From Planctomycetia bacterium (GTDB taxonomy: Bacteria; Planctomycetota; Planctomycetia; Pirellulales; Thermoguttaceae): a stretch of DNA of 50,232 nucleotides. The stretch lies in the NCBI GenBank assembly GCA_030527185.1, contig JAUNBF010000024.1, positions 1 through 50,232 of the forward strand, given 5' to 3'. Numbering within the stretch: the first letter of the stretch is position 1; each line of letters opens with the position of its first letter. This document shows positions 27,276-35,686 of this stretch, one piece after another. The notes beneath the pieces were generated by a model. The model was not told the origin of the DNA and made no database searches. It was given only the letters and a program-made list of their open reading frames with translations. Position numbers and translations under genes: made by a program.

Positions 27276-28997
27276 TCACATTTTTTCCACGACTTGGATT
27301 CCCAGCAGTTCCAGCCCCAACCGAATGGTTCGAGCCGTCAGGTCACACAACAGAAGGCGGCTGGTACGAATCGCCTCGTTTTCCGCCCGCAAAACAGGAC
27401 AATTCTCGAAAAAGGAACTGTACCGATTGGCCACTTCGTACAGATACGCGGAAAGGAAATTCGGGCGATAATCCTTCACGGAACCTTCCAACGCTTCGCC
27501 AAATCGCAGGAGTTCCATCGCCAAAGCACGTTCTGCCGGGTGCGTCAGTTGGATTTCCCCCGACAGTTCCGACGGATTTTGGCCGCATCGGGTAAAAATA
27601 CTGCGTACCCGAGCGTAGGCATACTGCATGTACGTTGCGGTATTCCCGTTCATCGCCAGCATTTTGTCGTAGGAGAAAATGTAGTCGCTGTCCCGATTCT
27701 GCGACAAATCGGCATACTTCAACGCGGCAATGCCAATCTTCTGCGACGTCTCTTCCCACAATTCCTCAGGAATATTCCGCTCTTCATTTTCCAACAGGAC
27801 TTTTTTTGCCCGTTCCACCGCTTCGTCCAACAACCCCTCCAGCCCCACCGTGTCGCCACTGCGGGTTTTGAACGGACGACGGTCTTCCCCCAAAACCGTG
27901 CCGAAGCGGACGTGCCGCAGTTCCACGTTTTCCATTCCCAGCAGCCGTGCCACCGCGAACAACATCTCGAAATGCTCACTCTGGCGGTGGTCTACCACGT
28001 ACAGAATCGCGTCGGGCTGGTATTTTTCCATCCGGTATTGGAGCGTCGCCAGGTCGGTTGTCGCGTAGAGATACGCACCGTCGCTCTTTTGCACAATCAT
28101 CGGCGTTTCGCGCCCTTCCAGAAAGACACAGACCGCTCCGTTGCTCTCCGTCGCCAGCCCTTTTTCCCGCAGCGTTTTCACCACCTGTGGCAGCCGATCG
28201 TTGTAAAAACTCTCCCCCAACGTCTCGTCAAACGTCACATCCAGCCGACGATACGCCCGGTCAATCTCCTCCAGGCAGTACGGCATGAATTTCTCCCACA
28301 ACGCCCGATTTTCCGCGTCGCCAGCGTGCAACCGCTCCGTCTCCCGGCGACAGGCATCCGCAATTTCCGCGTCGGCATCCATTTTTTCCCGTGCCAGCCG
28401 ATAAAGCCGCGTCAGCTCCAGAATCGGCTCTTTCTCAAACGCGGCCTCGTCCCGGAAGTGCTTCCAGCCGTAAATAATCATCCCAAACTGCGTCCCCCAG
28501 TCTCCCAGATGGTTGTCGCCAATCACCCGGTGCCCCAGAAATTTCAGAATCCGGTAGAGCGCGTTCCCAATCACCGTCGAACGGATATGCCCGACGTGCA
28601 TCGGTTTGGCGACATTCGGTGAGGAATAGTCCAGAATCACCGTTTTCGGCTCCGACACCGCAGGAATCCCCAAACGGTCGTCCCGGCGTGCATTTTCCAA
28701 CTGTCTCTGGATCCACTCCCCTCGCAGGCTCAAATTCAAAAAGCCCGGCCCGGCCACCTCTACTTTTTCCAGCATTTCCACCGCTGCCGGATTTTCCCGC
28801 ACCGCAGCCGCCATCTCCTCCGCCAATTCCCGTGGTTTTTTCCCCAGACTCTTCCCCAGTGCCATCGCAAAATTGGCCTGATAGTCGCCAAATTTCGGAT
28901 CCGCACAACGGCTTAACATCCCCAAAAACTTCTCCGGTTCCGAGGTATAACGGGACAATACAGGCTGAAAAAAAGTTTCCAATCGTTGAAGAATCAT
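27276..28997 (-). CDS. argS: Arginyl-tRNA synthetase
   Basis: This class I synthetase (573 aa) charges tRNA-Arg. The start at 28997 (MILQRLETFF) is preferred to the frame's first codon because AGGAA precedes it. The N-terminal additional domain includes FGDYQANFAMALGKSLGKKPRELAEE. The HIGH signature is the usual ArgRS variant HVGH in SPNVAKPMHVGHIRSTVIGN. TRSGDTVGLEGLLDEAVERA is the degenerate KMSKS region typical of ArgRS. The C-terminal DALR anticodon-binding domain has YMQYAYARVRSI and ends LELLGIQVVEKM. Confidence 0.97.
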   Translation of the reverse strand: MILQRLETFFQPVLSRYTSEPEKFLGMLSRCADPKFGDYQANFAMALGKSLGKKPRELAEEMAAAVRENPAAVEMLEKVEVAGPGFLNLSLRGEWIQRQLENARRDDRLGIPAVSEPKTVILDYSSPNVAKPMHVGHIRSTVIGNALYRILKFLGHRVIGDNHLGDWGTQFGMIIYGWKHFRDEAAFEKEPILELTRLYRLAREKMDADAEIADACRRETERLHAGDAENRALWEKFMPYCLEEIDRAYRRLDVTFDETLGESFYNDRLPQVVKTLREKGLATESNGAVCVFLEGRETPMIVQKSDGAYLYATTDLATLQYRMEKYQPDAILYVVDHRQSEHFEMLFAVARLLGMENVELRHVRFGTVLGEDRRPFKTRSGDTVGLEGLLDEAVERAKKVLLENEERNIPEELWEETSQKIGIAALKYADLSQNRDSDYIFSYDKMLAMNGNTATYMQYAYARVRSIFTRCGQNPSELSGEIQLTHPAERALAMELLRFGEALEGSVKDYRPNFLSAYLYEVANRYSSFFENCPVLRAENEAIRTSRLLLCDLTARTIRLGLELLGIQVVEKM

Positions 28998-29077
28998 TCT
29001 GCTTATTCCTGTTCTAAAGGATATTTCCATCGCGGCTGCACACCAACTTGCTAATTATTAATTAATTAAATGCGGCT

Positions 29078-31015
29078 TTAGGACAACGTAATCACAAACC
29101 GGGAACCATGCGGTGTTCGTTGTTCGACATGAATCGTGCCGCCATGCTCCCGAATGATCTTCTTGCAGACCGGCAACCCAAGCCCCGTCCCGCGGTTTCC
29201 TTTCGTCGACTCAAACGGCTTGAAAATCGAACCGATTTGCTCTTTGGTCAGACCGGGACCGGTATCTTTGACGATAATCTTCACCACTCTGCGAATTTCG
29301 TCCCAGAGCGTGACGACATCGACTTGCCCGCGTGGGGTGAGGATTCCGCTTTCGCTGGCCGAAACCTCGACGGAAAAATCGTCTTCGTTCTCGTCAAAAA
29401 TATGGCTTCCATCGGCAAAAACCGATTCCGCGTCTTCCCGTGGAGAAACTTCCGGGGCATAGGCATTTTCCATAAACCGAACCGTTTTGCCCCCGTCCAC
29501 CATTTCGCACGGCGACTCCTCCAACGCCTCCGCCACCGCGTCGATCGCATTCGTCACCAGATTCAACACCGCGTGATGAATTGCCTCCGGGTCGAAAAGC
29601 GTTTCGGGAACCGACTCGTCGGCCTGCCACGTCAACAATACATCCCGGCTGGTGGCTCGCGACTGCATCAGTTCCACCACGTCCGCCACCACCCGATTCA
29701 GATTGTCCTTCACCATCTCCGGCTTGCGGTCTTTGCTGAACGTCAACATGTCCATCACCAACGACGAAATTCGATTCTGATTCCGCTCCACCACCTGCCA
29801 GCCTTTGGAAATGAACGTTTCGTTGTGCTGTTTCAGCCCCGTTTCAATGAGGTAACTCCCTCCCTGAATCCCCTGGAGGATATTTTTGATGTGGTGCGAA
29901 AGGGTGGCAACCGTCTGCCCAATCGCCGCCAACCGTTCGGCCTGGAGCATCCCGCTGTAGTACCGCGTGTCCTCAATCGCAATCGCCGTATGATGGGCAA
30001 TGGTAATCATCAATTTCAGGTGTTCATCCCCCAACCGATGCGTCTTTTCAGGATTCATCACAAAATCAGGCCGCGAAAAGGTGTCGAGATAAATCGCTCC
30101 CACAATGCCGTAACGTCCCTGAAGTGGAACGCAAATCGCCTCGTGAATCCCCACCGAAAGGACGCTGGCCGCCTCGTTCCAGCGATCGTCCCGCGTCGCG
30201 TCGCTCGTCAGAACCCCTTCCCGATGTTCCAGAACGTAATCCAGAATCGTTTTGCTGATAATCATTCGCTGCTGGCCGACATGTTCCCGGACTTTTTTGG
30301 CTTTGGGAACCAGACGGTTGGTCGGATGGTCGAACAGAAGAATGCACCCGCGATCCGCGTCAATCCACTGGAAAATCAACTCCAAAAGCTCCTGGGAAAG
30401 ACGGTCTATATCCATGCAATGGCTGATCGAAAGCGTCATTTCGTACAACAATTGCAAAAAACCCTGCGCTCGCAACGGCCAGGAAACCTCCGGTGCCAAC
30501 GGTTGCTTTTTCCGTGCCAGGAATTTCTCTCCCTCCGTGTGCGAGATGGTTCGCAGGATTTTCGCCTGATCGTCGGAGGTCGCCATGGTAACGTCCAAAG
30601 CGTCCTCTTTCGACAACCTGGAATCGTCTTCCGTATCGGCACGCCGAGACAATGGAGGGGGAGGAGAGGCCAGGTATTTTGCGGAAAAGACACTTCTGTC
30701 CGACGCGACTTCATGCGTCTCCACAGAAAAAATCAAAAAGGTACTCCCGACCTGAATCGTATCGCCTACCCGCAACTGGCATTCCGTTACCTGATTTCCG
30801 TTTACAAACGTGCCGTTGAGACTCCCCAAATCCATCAACTGGTATTCCTGGGGATTCTCCGCGGAAACTGGCCAAATGCGGACATGCCGTCGGGAAATTT
30901 CGGTATCCGGGATGCAAATCTCACACGACGCGTCGCGTCCGATGGTAATACGCGACCCATCGAGATAAAATCGCTCCTTGCGACCATTTTCACGAATGAT
31001 TAAAAACGATACCAT
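29078..31015 (-). CDS. FHA-GAF hybrid sensor histidine kinase
   Basis: This is a 645-residue cytoplasmic kinase without membrane segments. An FHA phosphothreonine-binding domain is at ~4-98 (IGRD at 25-28, SRRHVRI at 41-47, SLNGTFVNG at 65-73). A GAF domain is at ~180-350. The HisKA-type dimerisation part has probable phospho-acceptor His374 in LSHHIKN. The ATPase domain has the N box HAVLNLVTNAIDAV (482-495), G1 DTGPGL (584-589) and G2 GTGLGL (609-614). An acidic insert of about 70 residues (~500-570) separates the N and G1 boxes. The FHA domain suggests input from a Ser/Thr kinase, a common planctomycete arrangement. No response regulator is adjacent. The ATG at 31015 is preferred to a TTG nine bases upstream; neither has a good ribosome binding site. 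Confidence 0.9.
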   Translation of the reverse strand: MVSFLIIRENGRKERFYLDGSRITIGRDASCEICIPDTEISRRHVRIWPVSAENPQEYQLMDLGSLNGTFVNGNQVTECQLRVGDTIQVGSTFLIFSVETHEVASDRSVFSAKYLASPPPPLSRRADTEDDSRLSKEDALDVTMATSDDQAKILRTISHTEGEKFLARKKQPLAPEVSWPLRAQGFLQLLYEMTLSISHCMDIDRLSQELLELIFQWIDADRGCILLFDHPTNRLVPKAKKVREHVGQQRMIISKTILDYVLEHREGVLTSDATRDDRWNEAASVLSVGIHEAICVPLQGRYGIVGAIYLDTFSRPDFVMNPEKTHRLGDEHLKLMITIAHHTAIAIEDTRYYSGMLQAERLAAIGQTVATLSHHIKNILQGIQGGSYLIETGLKQHNETFISKGWQVVERNQNRISSLVMDMLTFSKDRKPEMVKDNLNRVVADVVELMQSRATSRDVLLTWQADESVPETLFDPEAIHHAVLNLVTNAIDAVAEALEESPCEMVDGGKTVRFMENAYAPEVSPREDAESVFADGSHIFDENEDDFSVEVSASESGILTPRGQVDVVTLWDEIRRVVKIIVKDTGPGLTKEQIGSIFKPFESTKGNRGTGLGLPVCKKIIREHGGTIHVEQRTPHGSRFVITLS

Positions 31016-31096
31016 ACCGGACAAACCATTTCAAGACAGATTCTCTTTTGACACCCTTCACTCCCCGCGTTTTCGCCCACTTTATTTTAATATTCC

Positions 31097-31124
31097 ATTG
31101 TATTCCACATGTATAATTTCGCAA
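31097..31124 (-). promoter_or_regulatory. Putative promoter of the FHA-GAF kinase next to a G10 tract
   Basis: On the minus strand TTGCGA (31124-31119) and TACAAT (31102-31097) are 16 bp apart, giving a leader of about 75 nt. A homopolymer of ten C (G on the plus strand, 31127-31136) begins two bases upstream of the -35 box. Confidence 0.5.
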
Positions 31125-31126
31125 CC

Positions 31127-31136
31127 GGGGGGGGGG
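31127..31136. repeat. G10 homopolymer in a promoter region
   Basis: Ten consecutive G on the plus strand lie in otherwise AT-rich DNA. The other two long G/C tracts of the window lie inside the PEP-CTERM genes. No credible coding frame crosses this one. Confidence 0.8.
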
Positions 31137-31647
31137 AACCGCTCTTTTTCTCTCTTTTTCCTAAATTTTTATTTTTTTTCGACTTTTTTCCCTTTTTTCC
31201 AAAAATCACGCTTGACAAAAAAAGACGAATCGACTATTTTCCTTTTGTTCGATGGGGAAATAAAACTTTCTCCTCAAAATTTGGAAAATTCTTTTCGGAA
31301 AAACGAGAATTTAATTCCAAAAAAATCTTCCCCAATCCAATCGCTCCCGGTTTGGTTACGAAATTCACTGCCCCCCTGGGATTTCCAACGCCAACCGGGA
31401 GATTTTCTATACCTGTGCGACTGGCAATGAATCTATCGTGACGTTGGCATTTCTTTTGCCGCCGCTCGCCCATTATGACCGGGCGGGGTGGGTAGTTTTT
31501 TTGTGGAAAAAGGGTATACTGGGGAGGAGTTTTTGTGTGAGATGGGTGGGGGAAAGCCATTTTTTCGTTTCCGGGAGACGGACGTTGGAGGAAAGGAAGA
31601 AATGGTATGAGGAAAAATAGCGACTTTTTGAATACCGAGCCAGAAAA

Positions 31648-32985
31648 ATGAACCAGGCAACCAGTTCCCTTCGCGCTACCGTTTCGCGTTTCCATCCGAT
31701 CAGTGCCCCGGATTACGTTCCGTTGGACAAACTGCGGGATTTGCAGTCGGCACGTCTTTGTCGAATGGTGCAGCGAGTTTACGAGAATGTTCCGCTTTAT
31801 CGAACGCGGATGGATAAGCTGGGCGTTCATCCGAACGACATCCGCGGGATTGATGATATTGTCCGATTGCCGTTTACGATGAAGGTCGATTTGCGGGACA
31901 CGTATCCGAATGGCCTGTTCGCTTCGCCGATGAAAGAAATCGTGCGGCTGCACGCATCGAGCGGAACGACGGGAAAACCGATTGTGGTGGCCTATACGCA
32001 GCAGGATTTGGACGTTTGGAAAGAGGTCGTGGCACGGTCGCTGGTCAGTTTCGGGCTGGATCGCAGCGACGTTCTGCAAAACGCCTTTGGTTACGGTCTT
32101 TTTACAGGCGGCCTGGGCTTGCACGATGGTGTGGAGCGGCTCGGCGCGACGGTCATCCCCATTTCCGGCGGGAATACCGAACGGCAAATCATGATCATGA
32201 AAGATTTTAACGTCACGGCCGTCTCCTGCACACCGAGCTATTTCATCCACCTGATCGACAAAGCGATGGAGATGGGGCTGGACTTGCGGGAATTTCCTTT
32301 GCGGACGGGGATTTTCGGGGCGGAACCGTGGACGGCGGCAATGCGGCAGCGGATTGAGGAACTTTCCAACATCCGGGCATTTGACATCTACGGTCTGTCG
32401 GAAATTGTCGGGCCGGGCGTTGGGGCGGAATGTTGTGCCCAGCAGGGACTGCACATTTTTGAGGATCATTTTTACCCGGAAATCATTGATCCCGAAACGT
32501 GCGAAGTCCTTCCTGACGGGGAGGAAGGGGAACTCGTTCTGACGACGTTGAGCAAAGATGCCATGCCGATGTTGCGGTATCGGACGCGGGATATTACGGC
32601 ATTGGAAAACGTTCCCTGTCCTTGTGGCAGAACGATCCGTCGGATTCGGCGAATTTCCCGACGTAGTGATGACATGCTGATTCTTCGCGGTGTCAACGTT
32701 TTTCCGTCGCAAATCGAAACGGCCATCATGCGTGTGGAAGGGACGTTGCCGCACTACCAGATCGTCCTTACACGCGATGGTGGGCTGGATCGGATTGAAG
32801 TGATGATTGAGGTGAGTGCGGAAGTCCTGGGTGATACGGTCGCGTCGGTGGAGATTTTTCGCAGGAAAATTGCCGCCGCCATTGAAAATATCATCGGTTT
32901 GCACGTGAAAGTGACGCTGGTGACGCCCCGGACGTTGATTCGCAGCGAGGGAAAAATCCAACGTGTCCTGGACAAACGTGTTTAA
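31648..32985 (+). CDS. Phenylacetate-CoA ligase-like AMP-forming enzyme
   Basis: A 445-residue acyl-adenylate ligase of the PaaK family, which activates aryl acids with ATP and CoA. Evidence: LHASSGTTGKPIVVAYT is the P-loop-like adenylation motif. FGYGLFTGGLGLHDG, FGAEPWTAAMR, YGLSEIVGPGVGAEC, GELVLTTL, MPMLRYRTRDI and the C-terminal ILRGVNVFPSQIE follow in PaaK order, and the protein ends with the mobile domain RSEGKIQRVLDKR. The ribosome binding site is weak. No paa operon is nearby. In anaerobes such stand-alone enzymes often pair with indolepyruvate ferredoxin oxidoreductase, so phenylacetate is likely but not certain. Confidence 0.85.
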   Translation: MNQATSSLRATVSRFHPISAPDYVPLDKLRDLQSARLCRMVQRVYENVPLYRTRMDKLGVHPNDIRGIDDIVRLPFTMKVDLRDTYPNGLFASPMKEIVRLHASSGTTGKPIVVAYTQQDLDVWKEVVARSLVSFGLDRSDVLQNAFGYGLFTGGLGLHDGVERLGATVIPISGGNTERQIMIMKDFNVTAVSCTPSYFIHLIDKAMEMGLDLREFPLRTGIFGAEPWTAAMRQRIEELSNIRAFDIYGLSEIVGPGVGAECCAQQGLHIFEDHFYPEIIDPETCEVLPDGEEGELVLTTLSKDAMPMLRYRTRDITALENVPCPCGRTIRRIRRISRRSDDMLILRGVNVFPSQIETAIMRVEGTLPHYQIVLTRDGGLDRIEVMIEVSAEVLGDTVASVEIFRRKIAAAIENIIGLHVKVTLVTPRTLIRSEGKIQRVLDKRV

Positions 32986-33020
32986 TTGATAATTATCAAT
33001 TATCAACTATCAATGATCAA
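32983..33020. repeat. AT-rich palindrome and ATCAA repeats at the ligase stop
   Basis: TAATTGATAATTATCAATTA (32983-33002) is a perfect 20-bp palindrome that includes the ligase stop codon. It is followed by imperfect repeats of the right arm up to about 33020. Related GATAATTGATAATTG strings occur near 20665 and 50193. Confidence 0.7.
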
Positions 33021-33042
33021 TTTAACCCCTCTTGGAGTTGTG

Positions 33043-33906
33043 ATGAATAAGCGTATTATCGTTCAGCAGTTACAATCGTTCCACCTGGCGGGAGTCCAGG
33101 AATGGAACCGTTGGGCGGCGGAAAAGATTCTGGGGGCAGAGGAAGAGGGAGAGGGAGGGGTTGTTCCCGCGGTGGAATCACCCGTTGCCGAGAAAAAGAA
33201 AAAGTCGCCGTCCGTTTATCAGATTCCCCAACCTGTTCAGGAGATTCCCATGAAAAAATCTGCCCAACCCCTTCCGATCGTCGTTCCAGAGGAAGATTTA
33301 CACGCCTTGACGTTGCTGGAAGACCGGGAAGAAGCGTTGCGGCAACTGGGAGAAAAAGTCGGACGCTGTACGCGGTGTCTGGAATTGGTCTCCAACCGGA
33401 CGCAGACCGTTTTGGGAGTGGGGAATCCGTATGCCCGGTTGATGTTTCTGGGGGAGGCACCGGGAGCGGATGAGGACAGGCAGGGGATTCCTTTCGTGGG
33501 ACGTGCGGGAAGGCTCCTGACCGATATGATCGAGAAAGGGATGAAAATTTCCCGGATACAGGAGACATATATTTGCAACATTCTGCGTTGCCGTCCGCCG
33601 GGAAATCGTGCCCCACTGCCAACAGAAGCGGCCAATTGCCGTCATTTTCTCGACACGCAAATCGATATTGTCAAGCCGGAGTTTATCTGTTGTCTGGGAG
33701 CCTCTGCCGCGCAGTTCCTGCTCCGTTCCACGACGACGATCAGCCGAATGCGCGGGCGGGAATACGATTATCGTGGTATTCGCGTTGTTTGCACCTATCA
33801 CCCCGCGTATTTGTTGCGGAATCCTGCGCAGAAAGTGGCGACGTGGGAGGACTTGCAATTTTTGATGCGAATCATGGCTGAAACATCCGCTCATTCCAGG
33901 AATTGA
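33043..33906 (+). CDS. Family 4 uracil-DNA glycosylase (Fe-S type)
   Basis: This 287-residue DNA-repair enzyme removes uracil from DNA. The start at 33043 follows GGAG by 5 nt; the longer frame would read through AT repeats. The first ~100 residues are a charged, low-complexity extension absent from short family members. The catalytic domain has four Cys for a 4Fe-4S cluster (Cys109, Cys112, Cys183 in NILRCRPPGNR, Cys199), the uracil-pocket motif GEAPGADEDRQGIPFVGRAG (137-156), and the late motif TYHPAYLLRNP. Cysteine spacing fits family 4 (UdgA-type) rather than family 5. Confidence 0.92.
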   Translation: MNKRIIVQQLQSFHLAGVQEWNRWAAEKILGAEEEGEGGVVPAVESPVAEKKKKSPSVYQIPQPVQEIPMKKSAQPLPIVVPEEDLHALTLLEDREEALRQLGEKVGRCTRCLELVSNRTQTVLGVGNPYARLMFLGEAPGADEDRQGIPFVGRAGRLLTDMIEKGMKISRIQETYICNILRCRPPGNRAPLPTEAANCRHFLDTQIDIVKPEFICCLGASAAQFLLRSTTTISRMRGREYDYRGIRVVCTYHPAYLLRNPAQKVATWEDLQFLMRIMAETSAHSRN

Positions 33907-33967
33907 CGGGGAATACGACGAAATTTTTTACCGCCGGGAAGAAATTCCATAGGTCTTCTTTGCGGGC

Positions 33968-33995
33968 TTGCCTGTTTTGGGAAATTTGTTATAAT
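33968..33995 (+). promoter_or_regulatory. Promoter of metK
   Basis: TTGCCT (33968-33973), 16 bp, then a perfect TATAAT (33990-33995). The leader of about 50 nt is too short for a known SAM riboswitch, and none is seen. Confidence 0.6.
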
Positions 33996-34049
33996 GGGTG
34001 TTAACAGGTTTACCTTAATAGCCATTTCTTTTTTTGCAAGGAGATAGAC

Positions 34050-35225
34050 GTGTCGCAAAAAAGTTTTCTGTTTACCAGTGAAGCTGTCAGCATGGGACAT
34101 CCCGACAAACTGGCAGACCGCATTTCGGATGGCATTCTGGACGCGATCTTTGCCCAGGATGCTCAGAGTCGTGTGGCTTGTGAGACGATGGTCACAACCG
34201 ATTTGTGCATTGTGGCAGGCGAAATCACCACCCATGCCCAGGTCGATTACGAATCGGTGGTTCGTCGGGTGATTAACGAAGTGGGGTACACGCACAACGA
34301 TATTGGTTTTTGCGGCGATACCTGTCAAGTTCAGGTCCACCTGCATACGCAAAGTCCCGATATTGCCATGGGCGTGGATCGCGACGGAGCAGGAGACCAG
34401 GGATTGATGTTTGGTTATGCCTGTACGCAGACACCGGAATTGATGCCGCTTCCGATTGCGCTTTCGCACCGGATCATGAACCGCCTGACGGAAGCTCGCC
34501 AGAAAGGAGAAGTCGATTGGCTTCTTCCCGACAGTAAAAGTCAAGTGACGGTGGAGTATGCCGACCGCCAGACTCCGGTCAAGGTGACAACTGTGGTGGT
34601 TTCCACGCAGCATAAAGCCACGGTCTCGCAACAAGAAATTGCTGATTGGGTGATTCCGAACGTGATTCTCCCGTGCATTCCGGCAGAATTGAATCAGGGA
34701 GACATCGTTTTTCACATCAATCCCACGGGGAATTTTGTGGTGGGTGGCCCGCATGGTGACTGTGGTTTGACGGGGCGAAAAATCATCGTCGATACGTATG
34801 GCGGATGGGCATCCCACGGCGGCGGGGCGTTTTCCGGCAAAGACCCCACCAAAGTCGATCGTTCCGCAGCCTACATGGCTCGCTACATTGCGAAAAACGT
34901 CGTGGCGGCAGGGCTGGCGGACGACTGCGAAATCCAACTGGCCTACGCGATTGGTGTGGCGGAACCGGTCAGCGTCTGTGTCAACACCTACGGCACGGAA
35001 AAAGTCTGTCCCCGCAAAATCGAAAAAGCGATCCGTCAGGTTTTTCCGTTGACTCCGAAAGGAATCATCGAAACGTTGCAACTGCGTCGTCCCATTTATC
35101 AAAAGACCGCGGCTGGCGGCCATTTCGGACGTTGTGACGACTCGTTTTCCTGGGAAAAAACCGATAAGGCCGAGGCGTTGAAAGTGGCTGTGGAAGAAAA
35201 GGGTGACTGTTCCAATCCTTCCTGA
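34050..35225 (+). CDS. metK: S-adenosylmethionine synthetase
   Basis: The enzyme (391 aa) makes S-adenosylmethionine from ATP and methionine. It starts with GTG at 34050, decided by AAGGAG 6 nt upstream and by the family N-terminus [35 protein letters not shown], the catalytic-loop region, the [17 protein letters not shown] motif, and [29 protein letters not shown] are all intact, as is the C-terminal GHFGR. Length is normal. Genes on either side are unrelated. Confidence 0.97.
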   Translation: MSQKSFLFTSEAVSMGHPDKLADRISDGILDAIFAQDAQSRVACETMVTTDLCIVAGEITTHAQVDYESVVRRVINEVGYTHNDIGFCGDTCQVQVHLHTQSPDIAMGVDRDGAGDQGLMFGYACTQTPELMPLPIALSHRIMNRLTEARQKGEVDWLLPDSKSQVTVEYADRQTPVKVTTVVVSTQHKATVSQQEIADWVIPNVILPCIPAELNQGDIVFHINPTGNFVVGGPHGDCGLTGRKIIVDTYGGWASHGGGAFSGKDPTKVDRSAAYMARYIAKNVVAAGLADDCEIQLAYAIGVAEPVSVCVNTYGTEKVCPRKIEKAIRQVFPLTPKGIIETLQLRRPIYQKTAAGGHFGRCDDSFSWEKTDKAEALKVAVEEKGDCSNPS

Positions 35226-35242
35226 ACGGGAACGATCGTTGA

Positions 35243-35277
35243 AAAAAAGCCCTGCCGGTTACGTTTTCCGGTAGGGT
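35243..35277. terminator. Hairpin after metK, T-run on the minus strand only
   Basis: CCCTGCCGG (35251-35259) pairs with CCGGTAGGG (35269-35277), with one G-U pair. Seven A precede it, so the structure has the U-run of an intrinsic terminator only when read on the minus strand. In the metK direction it is followed by TCTCTCC. It may block antisense transcription, or slow metK transcripts only weakly. Confidence 0.4.
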
Positions 35278-35323
35278 CTCTCCTCGATATTCTGGTCGAC
35301 AACCCTCTTTTCCCAACATTTTT

Positions 35324-35405
<82 letters not shown>

Positions 35406-35582
35406 TTTTTTCTCGGTAAAATCCCTGTTAAAAATTCTCAGACCTCGCTCCCGCTTTCCCCTATCCGCGGATAAAACTTACATTGAAATTTTTGATATTT
35501 TTTCACTTGGGATTTCCAGAAAACGAAAGGAGTGCCGCTATTTTCGGGAGGGGTATGCCCGTCACTGGGAAGTTGGTCGGCC

Positions 35583-35610
35583 TTGCGGAATATGAAAAAG
35601 GGATTATAAT
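35583..35610 (+). promoter_or_regulatory. Promoter of thrS
   Basis: TTGCGG (35583-35588), 16 bp, then a perfect TATAAT (35605-35610). Transcription would begin right at the base of the leader hairpin at 35616. Confidence 0.6.
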
Positions 35611-35615
35611 AAAAG

Positions 35616-35666
35616 AGGTATGAGCGGAGAGCTTTCGTAGGGCTGCCGCATACCTGTTTTGTTTTT
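35616..35666 (+). promoter_or_regulatory. thrS leader hairpin: terminator-like, tRNA-Thr anticodon mimic
   Basis: AGGTAT (35616-35621) pairs with ATACCT (35650-35655); after a GA bulge GCGG (35624-35627) pairs with CCGC (35646-35649). Inside, AGCT pairs with GGCT (one G-U) around a 7-nt loop TTCGTAG. This loop has the order of a tRNA-Thr anticodon loop: U33, CGU, then A37. The stem is followed by GTTTTGTTTTT (35656-35666), so it could also act as an intrinsic terminator/attenuator. In E. coli, ThrRS represses its own mRNA through a similar anticodon-like arm; that function here is inference. Confidence 0.45.
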
Positions 35667-35686
35667 ATTCGGAAACGGTACAAAAT

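Larger units (their letters stand above)
31016..31647. other. Long AT-rich divergent intergenic region
   Basis: This 632-nt spacer separates the kinase gene (-) from the phenylacetate-CoA-ligase-like gene (+). It holds the kinase promoter and the G10 tract. On the plus strand TTGACA (31212-31217), 17 bp and TATTTT (31235-31240) may be a promoter, and a TATACT (31514-31519) is another possible -10. The open frames here are Phe/Lys-rich and lack ribosome binding sites, so I do not call them genes. Confidence 0.5.

Noticed and set aside
31109..31441. 110-codon plus-strand frame crossing the G10 tract, as a third phase-variable gene
   Set aside because: The product is Phe/Lys-rich noise with no signal peptide or family, no ribosome binding site is present, and a better explanation is the promoter on the other strand.
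31648..32985. Start of a phenylacetate degradation cluster
   Set aside because: Only the ligase is present; neighbours are a DNA glycosylase, metK and a kinase, with no paaA-E, ring-hydrolase or beta-oxidation genes.
34000..34049. SAM riboswitch before metK
   Set aside because: The leader from the predicted promoter is only about 50 nt and shows no SAM-riboswitch-like junction.
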